From contig NZ_JAJTWW010000001.1 in the NCBI RefSeq assembly GCF_021729135.1, forward strand, positions 620,001 through 684,000: a stretch of 64,000 nucleotides of DNA, in the 5' to 3' direction. This document shows positions 1-8,697 of the stretch, piece by piece. Both the position numbers and the translations under genes were made by a program. The notes under the pieces are model-generated. The model was not told the DNA's origin, ran no database searches, and saw only the letters and a program-made list of their open reading frames with translations. The stretch's first letter is position 1; every line of letters starts with the position of its first letter. The DNA comes from Brevibacterium daeguense. GTDB lineage: Bacteria > Actinomycetota > Actinomycetes > Actinomycetales > Brevibacteriaceae.

Positions 1-57
1 GCCGAGGCGTACCGCAGGCTGGCCAGGGAACTCGTGGCCCGCGGAGGAGCCCCCTGA
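1..57 (+). CDS. 3' end of a ParA-family ATPase gene (partial)
   Basis: The first 18 codons read AEAYRRLARELVARGGAP and end at TGA 55-57. The helical tail and its position directly before scpA fit the C-terminus of a chromosomal ParA/Soj-like ATPase, which usually precedes scpA-scpB in actinobacteria. No catalytic motif lies inside the window, so the assignment rests on context. The stop overlaps the proposed scpA start by four bases. Confidence 0.5.
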   Translation, partial: AEAYRRLARELVARGGAP

Positions 58-872
58 GCTCCAGCAGCTTCGTCGTCGAGCTGGAGAACTTCTCCGGACC
101 CTTCGATCTCCTGCTCGGACTCATCAGCAGGCGCAGGCTCGATATCACCGAGGTCGCGCTGTCGGAGGTCACGGACGAATTCCTCGCCTACGTCTCCGCG
201 CTCAGAGGTCGCACCGAGCTCGACGAGCTGTCGAACTTCCTGCTGGTCGCCGCGACCCTGCTCGATCTCAAGACCGCCCGGCTGCTGCCCAGCGGCGAGG
301 TCGAGGACGAGGTCGACCTCGAGCTGCTCGAAGCCCGCGACCTGCTGTTCGCCCGGCTCCTCCAGTACCGTGCCTACAAGTCGGTCTCCGCGGTCTTCGC
401 CGCCCGGATGACCGAGACCGCGACTGCCGTCGCCCGCTCCGTCCCGCTCGAACCGCAGTTCGCCGAGGCGCTGCCGCCGCTGATCATGACTGCGACGCCC
501 GAGGTGCTGGCCGCCCTGTTCGCCACGGTCCTGCAGCGGGACCACACGCCGCCCACCGTCTCCCTGGAGCATCTGCACCTGCCCCAGGTCAGCGTTCCCG
601 AGCAGCGGTCGCTGATCCTGTCGCGGCTGCGCGCCGACGCGGCCATCGACTTCACGGCCCTGGTCGCCGACGCTGAGAACACCCTCGTCGTGGTGGGGCG
701 GTTCCTGGCGCTGCTGGAGCTGTTCAAGGCCGGGCTCTGCCGCCTGGAGCAGTCCGAGCCGCTCGGCATCCTGCTGGTGAGCGGAACGGATCGCGCGGCT
801 GCCGGCCGACCCGGCGGCTCAGCACCAGTCGGGCTCGACACTGCGGACCACTGGGAGGCCGCGGATGGATGA
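54..872 (+). CDS. scpA: Segregation and condensation protein A (kleisin of the SMC complex)
   Basis: ScpA is the kleisin that bridges SMC head domains and recruits ScpB during chromosome organisation. The reading frame gives the family N-terminus FVVELENFSGPFDLLLGLI, then the helical core (LSNFLLVAATLLDLKTARLL) and a C-terminal winged-helix part (about 272 aa in total). No ATG, GTG or TTG lies in frame between the window start and the conserved N-terminus. The best-placed codon is CTG 54-56, which overlaps the upstream TGA (CTGA) and sits 4 nt after a GGAGGAG ribosome-binding site at 43-49. A start outside the window cannot be excluded because the frame stays open to base 3. The 3' end overlaps scpB by 8 nt, implying coupled translation. 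Confidence 0.85.
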   Translation: MSSSSFVVELENFSGPFDLLLGLISRRRLDITEVALSEVTDEFLAYVSALRGRTELDELSNFLLVAATLLDLKTARLLPSGEVEDEVDLELLEARDLLFARLLQYRAYKSVSAVFAARMTETATAVARSVPLEPQFAEALPPLIMTATPEVLAALFATVLQRDHTPPTVSLEHLHLPQVSVPEQRSLILSRLRADAAIDFTALVADAENTLVVVGRFLALLELFKAGLCRLEQSEPLGILLVSGTDRAAAGRPGGSAPVGLDTADHWEAADG

Positions 873-1416
873 GCAGCTGCTGGCCGGCATCGAGGCGGTG
901 CTCATGGTCGCCGACCAGCCGGTCGCTCCGGCAGAGCTCGCCGAGGCGCTGGGGCTGGGCACCGCGGATGTGACCGCGGCCCTGGAGGAGCTCGCCGCGG
1001 ACTACGGCGGAGCCCGCGGCGGACGCGTGCGCGGCTTCGAGCTCAAGCAGGTCGCCGGCGGCTGGCGGCTCTTCTCCCGGGCCGAGTTCCACGAGATCGT
1101 CAGCGACTTCGTCACCGCCGGGCAGTCGGCCAAGCTCTCGCAGGCCGCGCTGGAGACGCTGGCCGTGATCGCCTACCGGCAGCCGGTGACGCGCGCCCGG
1201 ATCTCCGCCATCCGCGGCGTCAACGTCGACGGCGTCGTCCGCACCCTCCTGCTGCGCGGTCTGATCGTCGAGGCCGGGACCGACGAGACATCCGGCGCTG
1301 CGCAGTTCGTCACCTCTCGCGTGTTCCTGGAGTCGATGGGCCTGCAGAGCCTCGACGAGCTGCCCGACATCGCGCCCTTCCTGCCGGCCGGCGAGGACGT
1401 TCCGACCCTCGACTGA
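865..1416 (+). CDS. scpB: Segregation and condensation protein B
   Basis: ScpB dimers bind the ScpA linker and regulate the SMC-kleisin ring. The 183-aa product has the two winged-helix domains of the family: an N-terminal segment beginning MDEQLLAGIEAVLMVADQPV and the conserved LSQAALETLAVIAYRQPVTR stretch followed by RGVNVDGVVRTLLLRGLI. Length is typical. ATG 865 overlaps the end of scpA, with the GGGAGG at 853-858 as a plausible ribosome-binding site inside scpA. Confidence 0.95.
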   Translation: MDEQLLAGIEAVLMVADQPVAPAELAEALGLGTADVTAALEELAADYGGARGGRVRGFELKQVAGGWRLFSRAEFHEIVSDFVTAGQSAKLSQAALETLAVIAYRQPVTRARISAIRGVNVDGVVRTLLLRGLIVEAGTDETSGAAQFVTSRVFLESMGLQSLDELPDIAPFLPAGEDVPTLD

Positions 1417-1436
1417 CAGGCGACCTGCAGAGGGTC

Positions 1437-1479
1437 GGCCGGCGGAGAGCCGGTCCCGCTCCGGCGCGGGCTGCCGGCC
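1437..1479 (+). terminator. Possible hairpin after scpB
   Basis: The arms GGCCGGC (1437-1443) and GCCGGCC (1473-1479) are perfectly complementary across a 29-nt GC-rich loop that can itself pair. There is no T-run, so this would be a U-less actinobacterial terminator or simply GC-rich filler between scpB and the pseudouridine synthase gene. Confidence 0.25.
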
Positions 1480-1576
1480 CCGTTCCGACCCGGACCGCCG
1501 TCCCGTTCCGGCACGGATTGGCTGTCGCGCACCGATGCGGGCGGCCTGTCACATCTGCCCCCGGGAGTTTGAGAGA

Positions 1577-2413
1577 ATGGACCCCATGAATGCCAAAGAT
1601 CCGCGCTCCCCGGGACACCCCTCCCGACGACCCACGCGGCGACAGCGGGCCCAGCGGTCCGGACAGCCAACCGCCGACGCCCATCGTCCCGACGGCGTGC
1701 GCCTGCAGAAGGTGCTGGCCGAGGCCGGGCTGGGCTCGCGGCGCGCCTGCGAGCAGCTCATCGCCGATGGCCGCGTCATGGTCGACGGCGTCACGGTCCG
1801 CGAACTCGGCACCCGCATCGACCCCGAGACCCAGTCCGTCTCCGTCGACACCATGCCGATCACCACTCACACCGGCAAGGTCTACCTCGCGTTCAACAAG
1901 CCCGCCGGGGTCGTCTCGGCGATGTCGGACCCCGAGGGCCGCCCGAGTCTCCAGGACTACCTGCGCGACCGGCCCGAGCGGCTGTTCCATGTCGGCCGCC
2001 TCGACGCCGAGACCGAAGGCCTGCTGCTGATCACCAATGACGGCGAGCTCTCCAACCGGCTCACCCATCCCTCCTACGAGGTGTCCAAGACCTACCTCGC
2101 CGAAGTGCGGGGACCGGTCGCCAGGGATGTCGGCGCACGGCTGAAGTCCGGCATCGAGCTCGACGACGGCATCGCCCACGTCGACTCGTTCCGCCTGGTC
2201 GACTCGACCCCCGGCTACGCGCTCGTCGAGATCGTCCTCCACTCCGGTCGCAACCGCATCGTGCGGAGGATGCTCGACGCGGTCGGCAATCCCGTCCAGC
2301 GCCTCGTGCGCACCCAGTTCGGTCCGATCGCGCTGGCCGAGCAGCGCCAGGGCAAGGTGCGGGAGCTGCGCCCCGACGAGCTCGGCAAGCTGATGGAAGC
2401 CGTCGGTCTGTGA
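1577..2413 (+). CDS. rluB: RluB/RsuA-family rRNA pseudouridine synthase
   Basis: Likely converts a specific uridine of 23S rRNA to pseudouridine. A basic N-terminal tail is followed by an S4 RNA-binding domain (LQKVLAEAGLGSRRACEQLI...DGRVMVDG) and the RsuA-type catalytic domain with the motif VGRLDAETEGLLL, whose Asp is the catalytic residue of the family. ATG 1577 has GGGAG 10 nt upstream; the in-frame ATG 1586 is an alternative and could be leaderless, since GAGAAT ends 7 nt before it. A pseudouridine synthase downstream of scpB is a common actinobacterial and firmicute arrangement. The stop overlaps the tyrA GTG. Confidence 0.9.
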   Translation: MDPMNAKDPRSPGHPSRRPTRRQRAQRSGQPTADAHRPDGVRLQKVLAEAGLGSRRACEQLIADGRVMVDGVTVRELGTRIDPETQSVSVDTMPITTHTGKVYLAFNKPAGVVSAMSDPEGRPSLQDYLRDRPERLFHVGRLDAETEGLLLITNDGELSNRLTHPSYEVSKTYLAEVRGPVARDVGARLKSGIELDDGIAHVDSFRLVDSTPGYALVEIVLHSGRNRIVRRMLDAVGNPVQRLVRTQFGPIALAEQRQGKVRELRPDELGKLMEAVGL

Positions 2414-3507
2414 ACCGTCCCGCCGTGCACGTCATCGGCACCGGTCTGCTCGGCACCTCGCTGGGCCTGGCGCTGCGCAGAGCCGGCTACGAGGTGACCC
2501 TGGCGGACCTCTCGCCGACTGCCCGACGCCTGGCCGCCGACATGGGCGCCGGCACCGCAGCCGAGCCGGAGGACCCCGGGATCGTCGTGGTCGCCACGCC
2601 ACCCGATGTCGCCGCGCCCACCATCGTCGAGGCGCTGCGACGCTGGCCGGAGGCGACGGTGACCGACGTCGCGAGCGTCAAGACCGCAATTCTCGTGCGC
2701 GTGCGCGAGCAGACCACCGCCCGCGAGCTCGACCGCTACATCGGCAGCCATCCGATGGCGGGCCGGGAGAAGTCGGGCGCAATCGCGGCTCGCGAGGACC
2801 TGTTCGCCGCCCGGCCCTGGGTGGTCTGCTCCGACGAGGACACCCCGTCGGAACGGCTGGCCCAGGTGGTTGCGCTCGCGGAGGCGACGGGCGCCTCGGT
2901 GATCCACCTCGATCCGGACTTCCACGACTCCTCGGTCGCGCGCGTGTCCCACGCCCCGCAGGTCCTCGCATCGCTGATGGCCGCCCAGCTCAAGGACATG
3001 CCCATCGACGGCGTCGGGCTGGCAGGGCAGGGACTGCGCGACGTCACGCGCATCGCCGCGTCGGATCCGGGCCTGTGGACGCAGATCCTGACGGGGAACG
3101 CCGCCGAGGTGCGCGAGGTGCTCGCGGCGATCCGCGGCGACCTCGACACAATGATCGATGCCTTGGAGCTGGCGCCCGGGGCCTTCGCCTCGATCGCCTC
3201 GCTGCTGGCGGCCGGCAACGAGGGCCGCGACCGGATTCCGGGCAAGCACGGAGCCGCCCCCGCCAAGTACGCCGAGGTGACCGTCGTCGTCGACGATACG
3301 CCGGGCACGCTCGGCAGGCTGTTCGCCGACGTCGGCGAGCTGGGCGTCAACATCGAGGACATCCGCATCGACCACGCCACCGGCATTAGGCTGGGCAGCG
3401 TGGACATCTCCGTGATCCCCGCCGCCCAGCTGACCCTGACCGAGGGGCTGCTGGAGCGCGGCTGGAGAGTGCCTGAAGCTGCTATCGAACAAGAAGGACG
3501 AGAATGA
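2410..3507 (+). CDS. tyrA: Prephenate dehydrogenase with C-terminal ACT domain
   Basis: Catalyses the NAD(P)-dependent oxidative decarboxylation of prephenate to 4-hydroxyphenylpyruvate in tyrosine synthesis. The N-terminus has the dinucleotide-binding pattern VIGTGLLGTSLGLAL. The segment IGSHPMAGREKSG carries the substrate-region His typical of TyrA, and the last ~80 residues (YAEVTVVVDDTPGTLGRLFADVG...) form an ACT domain, suggesting allosteric control by an aromatic amino acid. 365 aa is normal for the ACT-containing type. GTG 2410 overlaps the upstream stop (GTGA), and the 3' end overlaps cmk by 4 nt. Confidence 0.93.
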   Translation: MNRPAVHVIGTGLLGTSLGLALRRAGYEVTLADLSPTARRLAADMGAGTAAEPEDPGIVVVATPPDVAAPTIVEALRRWPEATVTDVASVKTAILVRVREQTTARELDRYIGSHPMAGREKSGAIAAREDLFAARPWVVCSDEDTPSERLAQVVALAEATGASVIHLDPDFHDSSVARVSHAPQVLASLMAAQLKDMPIDGVGLAGQGLRDVTRIAASDPGLWTQILTGNAAEVREVLAAIRGDLDTMIDALELAPGAFASIASLLAAGNEGRDRIPGKHGAAPAKYAEVTVVVDDTPGTLGRLFADVGELGVNIEDIRIDHATGIRLGSVDISVIPAAQLTLTEGLLERGWRVPEAAIEQEGRE

Positions 3508-4166
3508 CAGTCATCGCGATCGACGGGCCCAGCGGCGTCGGGAAGTCCAGCGTGTCCCGCGAGGTTGCTCGGCGCTGGGGCTTCGGCTACCTCGACACCG
3601 GGGCGATGTACCGCGCCATGGTCTGGCTGTGCCTCAACCGGGGGGTGACCGATCCAGGTGATGTGGTCGAGCTGGTGCGTGGGGCGGACCTCGAGATCTC
3701 CACCGACCCCGACCACGAGGAGATCAGCGTCGACGGGATCGACGTCACCGCGGAGATCCGCACCACGGAGGTGTCCGAGAACGCACAGCTCGTCTCCTCG
3801 GTCCAGGACGCCCGCGACGAGCTCATCGAGCTGCAGCGCGCGATCATCGCCGCGGCAGCCGATGGGATCGTCGTCGAAGGGCGGGACATCACCACCGTGG
3901 TCGCACCGGAGGCCGAGGTCCGGATCCTCATGATCGCCGACGAGAGCGTCAGGATCGCCCGGCGCTCGAAGGAGCTCCACGGCACCGCCGACGAGGCCGC
4001 CGTCGCGGCCACCCGGGCGCAGGTCGCCGACCGCGATGCGAAGGACTCGAAGACGACGAGCTTCCTCACCGCAGCCGACGGCGTCCACACCCTGGACACC
4101 ACCGACATCGATTTCGCCCAGTCCGTGGAAGCGGTCATGGGCCTGGTCGAGAGAGCACGGGTATGA
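3504..4166 (+). CDS. cmk: Cytidylate kinase
   Basis: Phosphorylates CMP and dCMP with ATP. The product opens with the P-loop [11 protein letters not shown], then DTGAMYRAM and [22 protein letters not shown], all family hallmarks; 220 aa is the usual length. Translationally coupled on both sides by ATGA overlaps with tyrA and der. The tyrA-cmk-der order is widely conserved in actinobacteria. Confidence 0.96.
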   Translation: MTVIAIDGPSGVGKSSVSREVARRWGFGYLDTGAMYRAMVWLCLNRGVTDPGDVVELVRGADLEISTDPDHEEISVDGIDVTAEIRTTEVSENAQLVSSVQDARDELIELQRAIIAAAADGIVVEGRDITTVVAPEAEVRILMIADESVRIARRSKELHGTADEAAVAATRAQVADRDAKDSKTTSFLTAADGVHTLDTTDIDFAQSVEAVMGLVERARV

Positions 4167-5713
4167 CCGAGAATCAGCAGCCTGGCGGTGACGAGCGACC
4201 TGGCGGTGACGAGCGGTTCGTTCCCCAGCCGGATGAGGACCTCACCGCGCGTGTGGCCGAGATCGCCGACACCGAGGCGGAGCAGCGGGCGGCATCGCTG
4301 CGTGCCGGGCTCGAGACCTACGAGCTCGCGGACGAGGACCGTGCGCTGCTCGCGGAGTACGAGGACGGCGAGGGGGCGGCGGGCCGGACCGGGCCGGCTC
4401 CGGTGCTCGCGATCATCGGACGGCCCAACGTCGGCAAGTCGACCCTGATCAACCGGATCCTGGGTCGCAGGGAGGCCGTCGTCGAGGACGTGCCGGGAGT
4501 GACCCGCGACCGGGTGAGCTATCCGGCCGAGTGGAGCGGCCGTCAGCTGACGCTCGTCGACACCGGCGGCTGGGACATCGACGCCAGGGGCATGGCCTCG
4601 CGCATCGCGGAGCAGGCGGAGATCGCCGTCGAGCTCGCCGACGCCGTGGTCTTCGTGGTAGATGCCACGACCGGTCCCACCGCCACCGATGAGCACATCG
4701 TGCGCATGCTGCGCAGGTCGCGCAAGCCGGTTGTGCTCGTCGCCAACAAGGTCGACGACGAGCGCGGCGAGCTGCTGGCCGCCGAGCTGTGGTCCCTCGG
4801 CCTCGGCGAGCCGCATGCGGTGTCGGCGATGCACGGCCGCGGAGTCGCGGATCTGCTCGACGTCGTGATCGACGTGCTCCCGGAGGTGTCCGGCGTCGAG
4901 GCGCTGGAGGAGGTCGGAGGCCCGCGCAGGGTCGCTCTGGTCGGGCGCCCCAACGTCGGGAAGTCCTCCCTGCTCAACAAGCTGGTCGGCAGCGAGCGCG
5001 TGCTGGTGGACAACGTCGCCGGCACCACCCGCGACCCCGTGGACGAACTCGTGGAGCTCGGCGGACGGCAATGGCGCTTCGTGGACACCGCCGGCATCCG
5101 GAAGCGTGCCCGGCAGGCCACCGGCGCCGACTTCTACGCCGCGCTGCGCACCCAGACCGCGCTGGAGCGTGCGGAGGTCGCGGTCGTCCTGCTGGAGGCC
5201 GACCAGCCGCTCAGCGAGCAGGACGTGCGCATCGTCAAGATGGTCACCGAGGCGGGGCGGGCGCTCGTGCTCGCGTTCAACAAGTGGGACCTCATGGACG
5301 ACGAGCGCAGGCACTTCCTCGAGCGCGAGATCGAACAGGATCTGCAGCACGTCGACTGGGCGCCGCGGGTGAACATCTCCGCCCGGACCGGTCGCCACGC
5401 CGAGCGGCTGGTTCCCGCGATGGAACGGGCACTCGAGAGCTGGGACACGCGCATTCCCACCGGACGACTCAACGCGTTCCTCGGAGAGCTCGTCGCCGCC
5501 AATCCGCATCCCGTGCGCGGCGGCAAGCAGCCACGGATCCTGTTCGGCACGCAGGCATCGAACCGACCGCCGAAGTTCGTGCTGTTCACGACCGGCTTCC
5601 TCGATCCGGGGTACCGTCGGTACATCACACGCCGACTGCGGGAGACCTTCGGCTTCGAGGGCAGCCCGATCGAGATCAGCATGCGGATCCGGGAGAAGAG
5701 GCAGCGGCGGTGA
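4163..5713 (+). CDS. der: Ribosome-assembly GTPase Der (EngA)
   Basis: Essential double GTPase for 50S subunit maturation. Two tandem G domains are visible: P-loops [15 protein letters not shown] and [17 protein letters not shown], with DTGG and DTAG switch motifs and NKVD and NKWD specificity motifs. The C-terminal KH-like domain ends in a basic tail (RIREKRQRR). 516 aa, with an acidic N-terminal extension of about 80 residues before the first G domain, as in other actinobacterial Der proteins. It overlaps cmk upstream and the transporter GTG downstream. Confidence 0.96.
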   Translation: MTENQQPGGDERPGGDERFVPQPDEDLTARVAEIADTEAEQRAASLRAGLETYELADEDRALLAEYEDGEGAAGRTGPAPVLAIIGRPNVGKSTLINRILGRREAVVEDVPGVTRDRVSYPAEWSGRQLTLVDTGGWDIDARGMASRIAEQAEIAVELADAVVFVVDATTGPTATDEHIVRMLRRSRKPVVLVANKVDDERGELLAAELWSLGLGEPHAVSAMHGRGVADLLDVVIDVLPEVSGVEALEEVGGPRRVALVGRPNVGKSSLLNKLVGSERVLVDNVAGTTRDPVDELVELGGRQWRFVDTAGIRKRARQATGADFYAALRTQTALERAEVAVVLLEADQPLSEQDVRIVKMVTEAGRALVLAFNKWDLMDDERRHFLEREIEQDLQHVDWAPRVNISARTGRHAERLVPAMERALESWDTRIPTGRLNAFLGELVAANPHPVRGGKQPRILFGTQASNRPPKFVLFTTGFLDPGYRRYITRRLRETFGFEGSPIEISMRIREKRQRR

Positions 5714-7071
5714 GCTCCGCGGGCGGCGACCCAGCGGCCGTTCACAACCCGGCACTCCTTCAGGCGGAGTCGTCGGCGACGGGCTCCTCGGAGACGTGGC
5801 CGCGGTTCCTCCTCGTCGTGCTGGGAATCGCCGGGCTCGCCTACACCCTGCATTTCTTCCAGGGCCTGCAGGACATCATCGCGCCGGTGTTCCTGGCGAT
5901 CAACCTCGTCATCGTGGCGTATCCGCTGCAGGGGTGGCTCGTCGCCCATCGCACGCCGAGGTTCATCGCCGCGATGGTGACGGTCGTCGTGGTGCTCATC
6001 GTCATCGTGGCCTTCTTCGGGCTGACCGCCTGGTCGATCGCCGAGCTCATCATGGTGATTCCCGACTACGTCGACGAGCTCACCCGGACCTACACCGATA
6101 TCCTCGCCTGGCTGTCAACGGTGGGAGTGACGAGCGGAGTGATCGAGGAGCAGCTGGCGAGCTTCGATGTGGGCACGATCTTCTCCACTCTTGCGCCTGT
6201 GCTGTCGAACGCCTCGCTCGTGGTCTCCTTGCTCGTGACGGTCGTGATGGCTGTGTTCTTCGTCGCGGTGGACTCGATGTCCTTCCCGCGCCGGCTGGAC
6301 CTCACCTCACGGGTGCGCCCGCGATTCGCCACGGCGATGCACACCTTCGCCCAAGGTGTTCGCCGGTACTGGGTAGTCGCCACGATCTTCGGCCTCATCG
6401 TCGCGGTGCTCGACATCGCAGCACTGTGGATCATCGGGGTCCCGATGGCCCTCGTGTGGGGAGTCCTGGCGTTCCTGACCAACTACATCCCCAACGTCGG
6501 GTTCCTCATCGGTCTGATCCCGCCGGCGATCATGGCACTCATCGACAGCGGGTGGTGGGACGCCTTCTGGGTCGTCGCCGCGTACTCGGTGCTCAACTTC
6601 ATCATCCAGTCGATCATCCAGCCCAAGTTCACCGGCGAATCGGTCGGCGTCACCCCGTTCATGTCCTTCCTGTCGCTGCTGTTCTGGTACTGGGTGCTCG
6701 GCTGGATGGGCGCGCTGCTGGCGCTTCCGGCGACGCTGCTGCTCAAGGCCCTGCTCGTCGACGCTGATCCAAAGGCGCGCTGGATCAACAATCTCATCGC
6801 CTCGGACCTGTCGACGGGCTCGGGCCTGCCGGTCACCCGCTATCGGCGCAGAACACTGGAGCCGTCCCGTGCAGTGGTGTTCAGCAGCGGGCTCGGCCGC
6901 GACTCGGATGCGGCGACCTCCGACCCGTCCGCGGATGTGACGGCGACGGGTCCGGCAGCAGTCGGCCCGGCGGTGTCCGATGATGCAACGGCAGTGAGCC
7001 CGGCGGCGTCCGATGCAACAGCCCCGGGTCAGGCCGCACGAGGAGCCGAAGGAGACGCGCGCACCCTGTGA
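5710..7071 (+). CDS. AI-2E family (PF01594-type) membrane protein
   Basis: Polytopic inner-membrane protein of about 453 aa with roughly eight hydrophobic segments and the family's conserved C-terminal half ([32 protein letters not shown]...[46 protein letters not shown]). Family members export small molecules or act as Na+/H+ antiporters, so the substrate here is unknown. The last ~70 residues are an Ala/Ser/Thr/Pro-rich cytoplasmic tail. GTG 5710 overlaps the der stop (GTGA), so it is probably translated with der. Confidence 0.85.
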   Translation: MSSAGGDPAAVHNPALLQAESSATGSSETWPRFLLVVLGIAGLAYTLHFFQGLQDIIAPVFLAINLVIVAYPLQGWLVAHRTPRFIAAMVTVVVVLIVIVAFFGLTAWSIAELIMVIPDYVDELTRTYTDILAWLSTVGVTSGVIEEQLASFDVGTIFSTLAPVLSNASLVVSLLVTVVMAVFFVAVDSMSFPRRLDLTSRVRPRFATAMHTFAQGVRRYWVVATIFGLIVAVLDIAALWIIGVPMALVWGVLAFLTNYIPNVGFLIGLIPPAIMALIDSGWWDAFWVVAAYSVLNFIIQSIIQPKFTGESVGVTPFMSFLSLLFWYWVLGWMGALLALPATLLLKALLVDADPKARWINNLIASDLSTGSGLPVTRYRRRTLEPSRAVVFSSGLGRDSDAATSDPSADVTATGPAAVGPAVSDDATAVSPAASDATAPGQAARGAEGDARTL

Positions 7072-7090
7072 TCGGCGCCATCTTCAGGGT

Positions 7091-7096
7091 TAGCAT
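7091..7096 (+). promoter_or_regulatory. -10-like TAGCAT before the YciO gene
   Basis: TAGCAT ends 5 nt before ATG 7102 and no Shine-Dalgarno sequence lies between, so transcription could begin at or next to the start codon (leaderless mRNA). No convincing -35 is visible. Confidence 0.3.
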
Positions 7097-7101
7097 GACG
7101 T

Positions 7102-7737
7102 ATGGCAGAAATCGTTGAGATCCATCCTGACAACCCGCAGCCGCGCCTCATCCGCAAAGTCGCGGAAGTGATCTCCGCCGGCGGGCTCGTCGTCTACCCG
7201 ACCGATTCGTGCTACGCCCTCGGCTGCGCCCTGGGGAACAAGAAGGGCATCGAGACCATCATCCGCATCCGGAAGCTGGATTCGAAGCACCATTTCACCC
7301 TCATGTGCCGGGACTTCGCACAGCTCGGACAGTTCGTCATCGTGGACAACGCGGCCTTCCGCACGATCAAGTCGCTGACGCCGGGTCCGTACACCTTCAT
7401 CATGAAGGCCACGAAGGAGGTGCCGCGGCGGATGCTGCACCCGAAGAAGAACTCGGTCGGGGCTCGGATCCCACAGAACAACACGGCGCTGGCCCTGGTC
7501 ACCGAGGTCGGCGAGCCGATCCTGTCGTCGACCCTGCTGATGCCGGGCGACGACGACCCGCTGACGCGTGCCGATGAGGTGCGCGACGCGATCGGCAACG
7601 ACGTCGATCTCATCGTCGATTCGGGCACCCCGGGAGTCATCCCGACGACAGTCGTCGACTTCACCGAAGGCCACCCGGTGGTGCGGCGGGTCGGCGCAGG
7701 CGACGTCTCACGGTTCGACACCATCGAGGCAGGCTGA
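7102..7737 (+). CDS. YciO-type YrdC-domain protein (putative L-threonylcarbamoyladenylate synthase)
   Basis: 211-aa YrdC-fold protein resembling E. coli YciO along its full length (HPDNPQPRLI..., VVYPTDSCYALGCALGNKKG, FTLMCRDFAQL, PGPYTFIMKATKEVPRRML, GARIPQNNTALAL). YrdC/Sua5 enzymes form threonylcarbamoyl-AMP for t6A tRNA modification. YciO-branch proteins share the fold but their physiological role is less certain, so TsaC activity is an inference. It lacks the C-terminal Sua5 domain. Monocistronic or read through from the transporter gene 30 nt upstream; it converges on the tetR-like gene. Confidence 0.85.
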   Translation: MAEIVEIHPDNPQPRLIRKVAEVISAGGLVVYPTDSCYALGCALGNKKGIETIIRIRKLDSKHHFTLMCRDFAQLGQFVIVDNAAFRTIKSLTPGPYTFIMKATKEVPRRMLHPKKNSVGARIPQNNTALALVTEVGEPILSSTLLMPGDDDPLTRADEVRDAIGNDVDLIVDSGTPGVIPTTVVDFTEGHPVVRRVGAGDVSRFDTIEAG

Positions 7738-7742
7738 TCCGC

Positions 7743-8420
7743 TCACTGCAGATCGGATGACCGGGGCAGACCCAGCGCGTTCGTCCACAGCACCGATACT
7801 GTTCGGATGAGGTCCTCACGGCTGTCCTCCGACTGATAGCGAGCGTCGGGGACATCGACAAAGAGGTGGAAGCACAGCCTGCTCACCATCGCCGACAGCG
7901 CCTGAGCGAGGAGGTAAGGGTCCAGACTCGGGTCAACATGGCCCTGCTCCTGCAGCTCGGAGATGCTGCGGGCATTCCGTTCGAAGAAGGCTCGGGCCCG
8001 TCTGAGGCGCAGCTCGCGGATGCTGGCGTCCACGTGCGACACCTGGTCCATCAGGGCCATGAGATCGGCGTTCTCCTGGTAGGCCTCGATGTACTCGCGG
8101 TTGGCGCGTTCGATCCTGGCAACCGGATCGAACGGCTCCGCGCCGGGCGCCTGTGACGTGAGCATTCGCTCCTGGGCGCCCTCGATGATGGCGGTGAGCA
8201 CGTCCTCGCGATTGCGGAAGTAGGTGTACAGGGTCCCGGTGGAGCAGCCGGCGCGCTCGGTGATGTCCGAGAGCTTCGTCTCGAAGTAGCCCTTCTCCGC
8301 GAACACCGAACGGGCGGCGGCGATGAGGGCGGCACGCGTCCGCTGGCCCTTGCTTCCGATCGGCACCGCCTCGGGCGGTCGATGCTCGGGGCGGCGGGGG
8401 GAGGAGCGCTCGTTCATCAA
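7743..8420 (-). CDS. TetR/AcrR-family transcriptional regulator
   Basis: 225-aa regulator. The N-terminal HTH is clear (KGQRTRAALIAAARSVFAEKGY...LSDITERAGCSTGTLYTYFRNREDVLTAII); the C-terminal ligand domain is helical and not assignable to a named subfamily. It reads away from the acyl-CoA operon beginning at 8698, the classic layout of a local repressor answering to an acyl-CoA or fatty-acid ligand (inference). A ribosome-binding site AAGGA lies just before ATG 8420. Its promoter and a near-ideal operator lie in the 277-bp divergent region. Confidence 0.9.
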   Translation of the reverse strand: MMNERSSPRRPEHRPPEAVPIGSKGQRTRAALIAAARSVFAEKGYFETKLSDITERAGCSTGTLYTYFRNREDVLTAIIEGAQERMLTSQAPGAEPFDPVARIERANREYIEAYQENADLMALMDQVSHVDASIRELRLRRARAFFERNARSISELQEQGHVDPSLDPYLLAQALSAMVSRLCFHLFVDVPDARYQSEDSREDLIRTVSVLWTNALGLPRSSDLQ

Positions 8421-8514
8421 CTGGTCCTTCTCGCAGGCCGGGCAGGGGCGGCTTCGGACTCAGCACGCCTGCGGGTCTCAGGAATTGACGCCGGTGTCAG
8501 ATTCGCTGGGTCCG

Positions 8515-8543
8515 AGTCTGCCGATCGACGGGCGGGGTGTCAA
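8515..8543 (-). promoter_or_regulatory. Predicted promoter of the tetR-like gene
   Basis: On the minus strand a perfect -35 TTGACA (8543-8538) is followed after 17 nt by CAGACT (8520-8515), a weak -10 of the CAnnnT type. The 23-bp palindrome at 8544-8566 abuts the -35. Confidence 0.45.
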
Positions 8544-8566
8544 CGACTCGTCGTGATGACGAGTCG
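8544..8566. promoter_or_regulatory. Candidate TetR operator (9-bp perfect arms, 5-bp spacer)
   Basis: CGACTCGTC at 8544-8552 and GACGAGTCG at 8558-8566 are perfect reverse complements around GTGAT. Position (next to the tetR -35 and 51 bp before the SDR -35) and dyad size fit a TetR-dimer site. It could also act as a hairpin, but it is not downstream of any gene on either strand. Confidence 0.55.
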
Positions 8567-8597
8567 GCGAACCACTCGGGCACTGGCACAATGAGTG

Positions 8598-8607
8598 AAC
8601 GATTGTT
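8598..8607. promoter_or_regulatory. Possible second, imperfect operator half-site pair
   Basis: AACGATTGTT is an imperfect dyad (AAC-N4-GTT) about 10 bp before the -35 of the acyl-CoA operon. It is unrelated in sequence to the 8544 palindrome, so it would need a different protein. Weak evidence. Confidence 0.2.
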
Positions 8608-8616
8608 TGGCTCGAC

Positions 8617-8645
8617 TTGAAACTGAATCCGATCTCAACTATGAA
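8617..8645 (+). promoter_or_regulatory. Predicted promoter of the acyl-CoA operon
   Basis: TTGAAA (8617-8622, 5/6 to TTGACA) and TATGAA (8640-8645, 4/6 to TATAAT) are separated by 17 nt. The predicted leader is about 45 nt and carries GGAGGAG (8687-8693) 4 nt before ATG 8698. Confidence 0.55.
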
Positions 8646-8697
8646 TGGGTGGTGAGTTCGGTCACAAGGACGTCTCCGAGCCGACTGGAGGAGCCAC

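Noticed and set aside
3587-5755. 722-codon minus-strand frame opposite cmk and der
   Set aside because: Shadow of two conserved plus-strand genes; no family signature.
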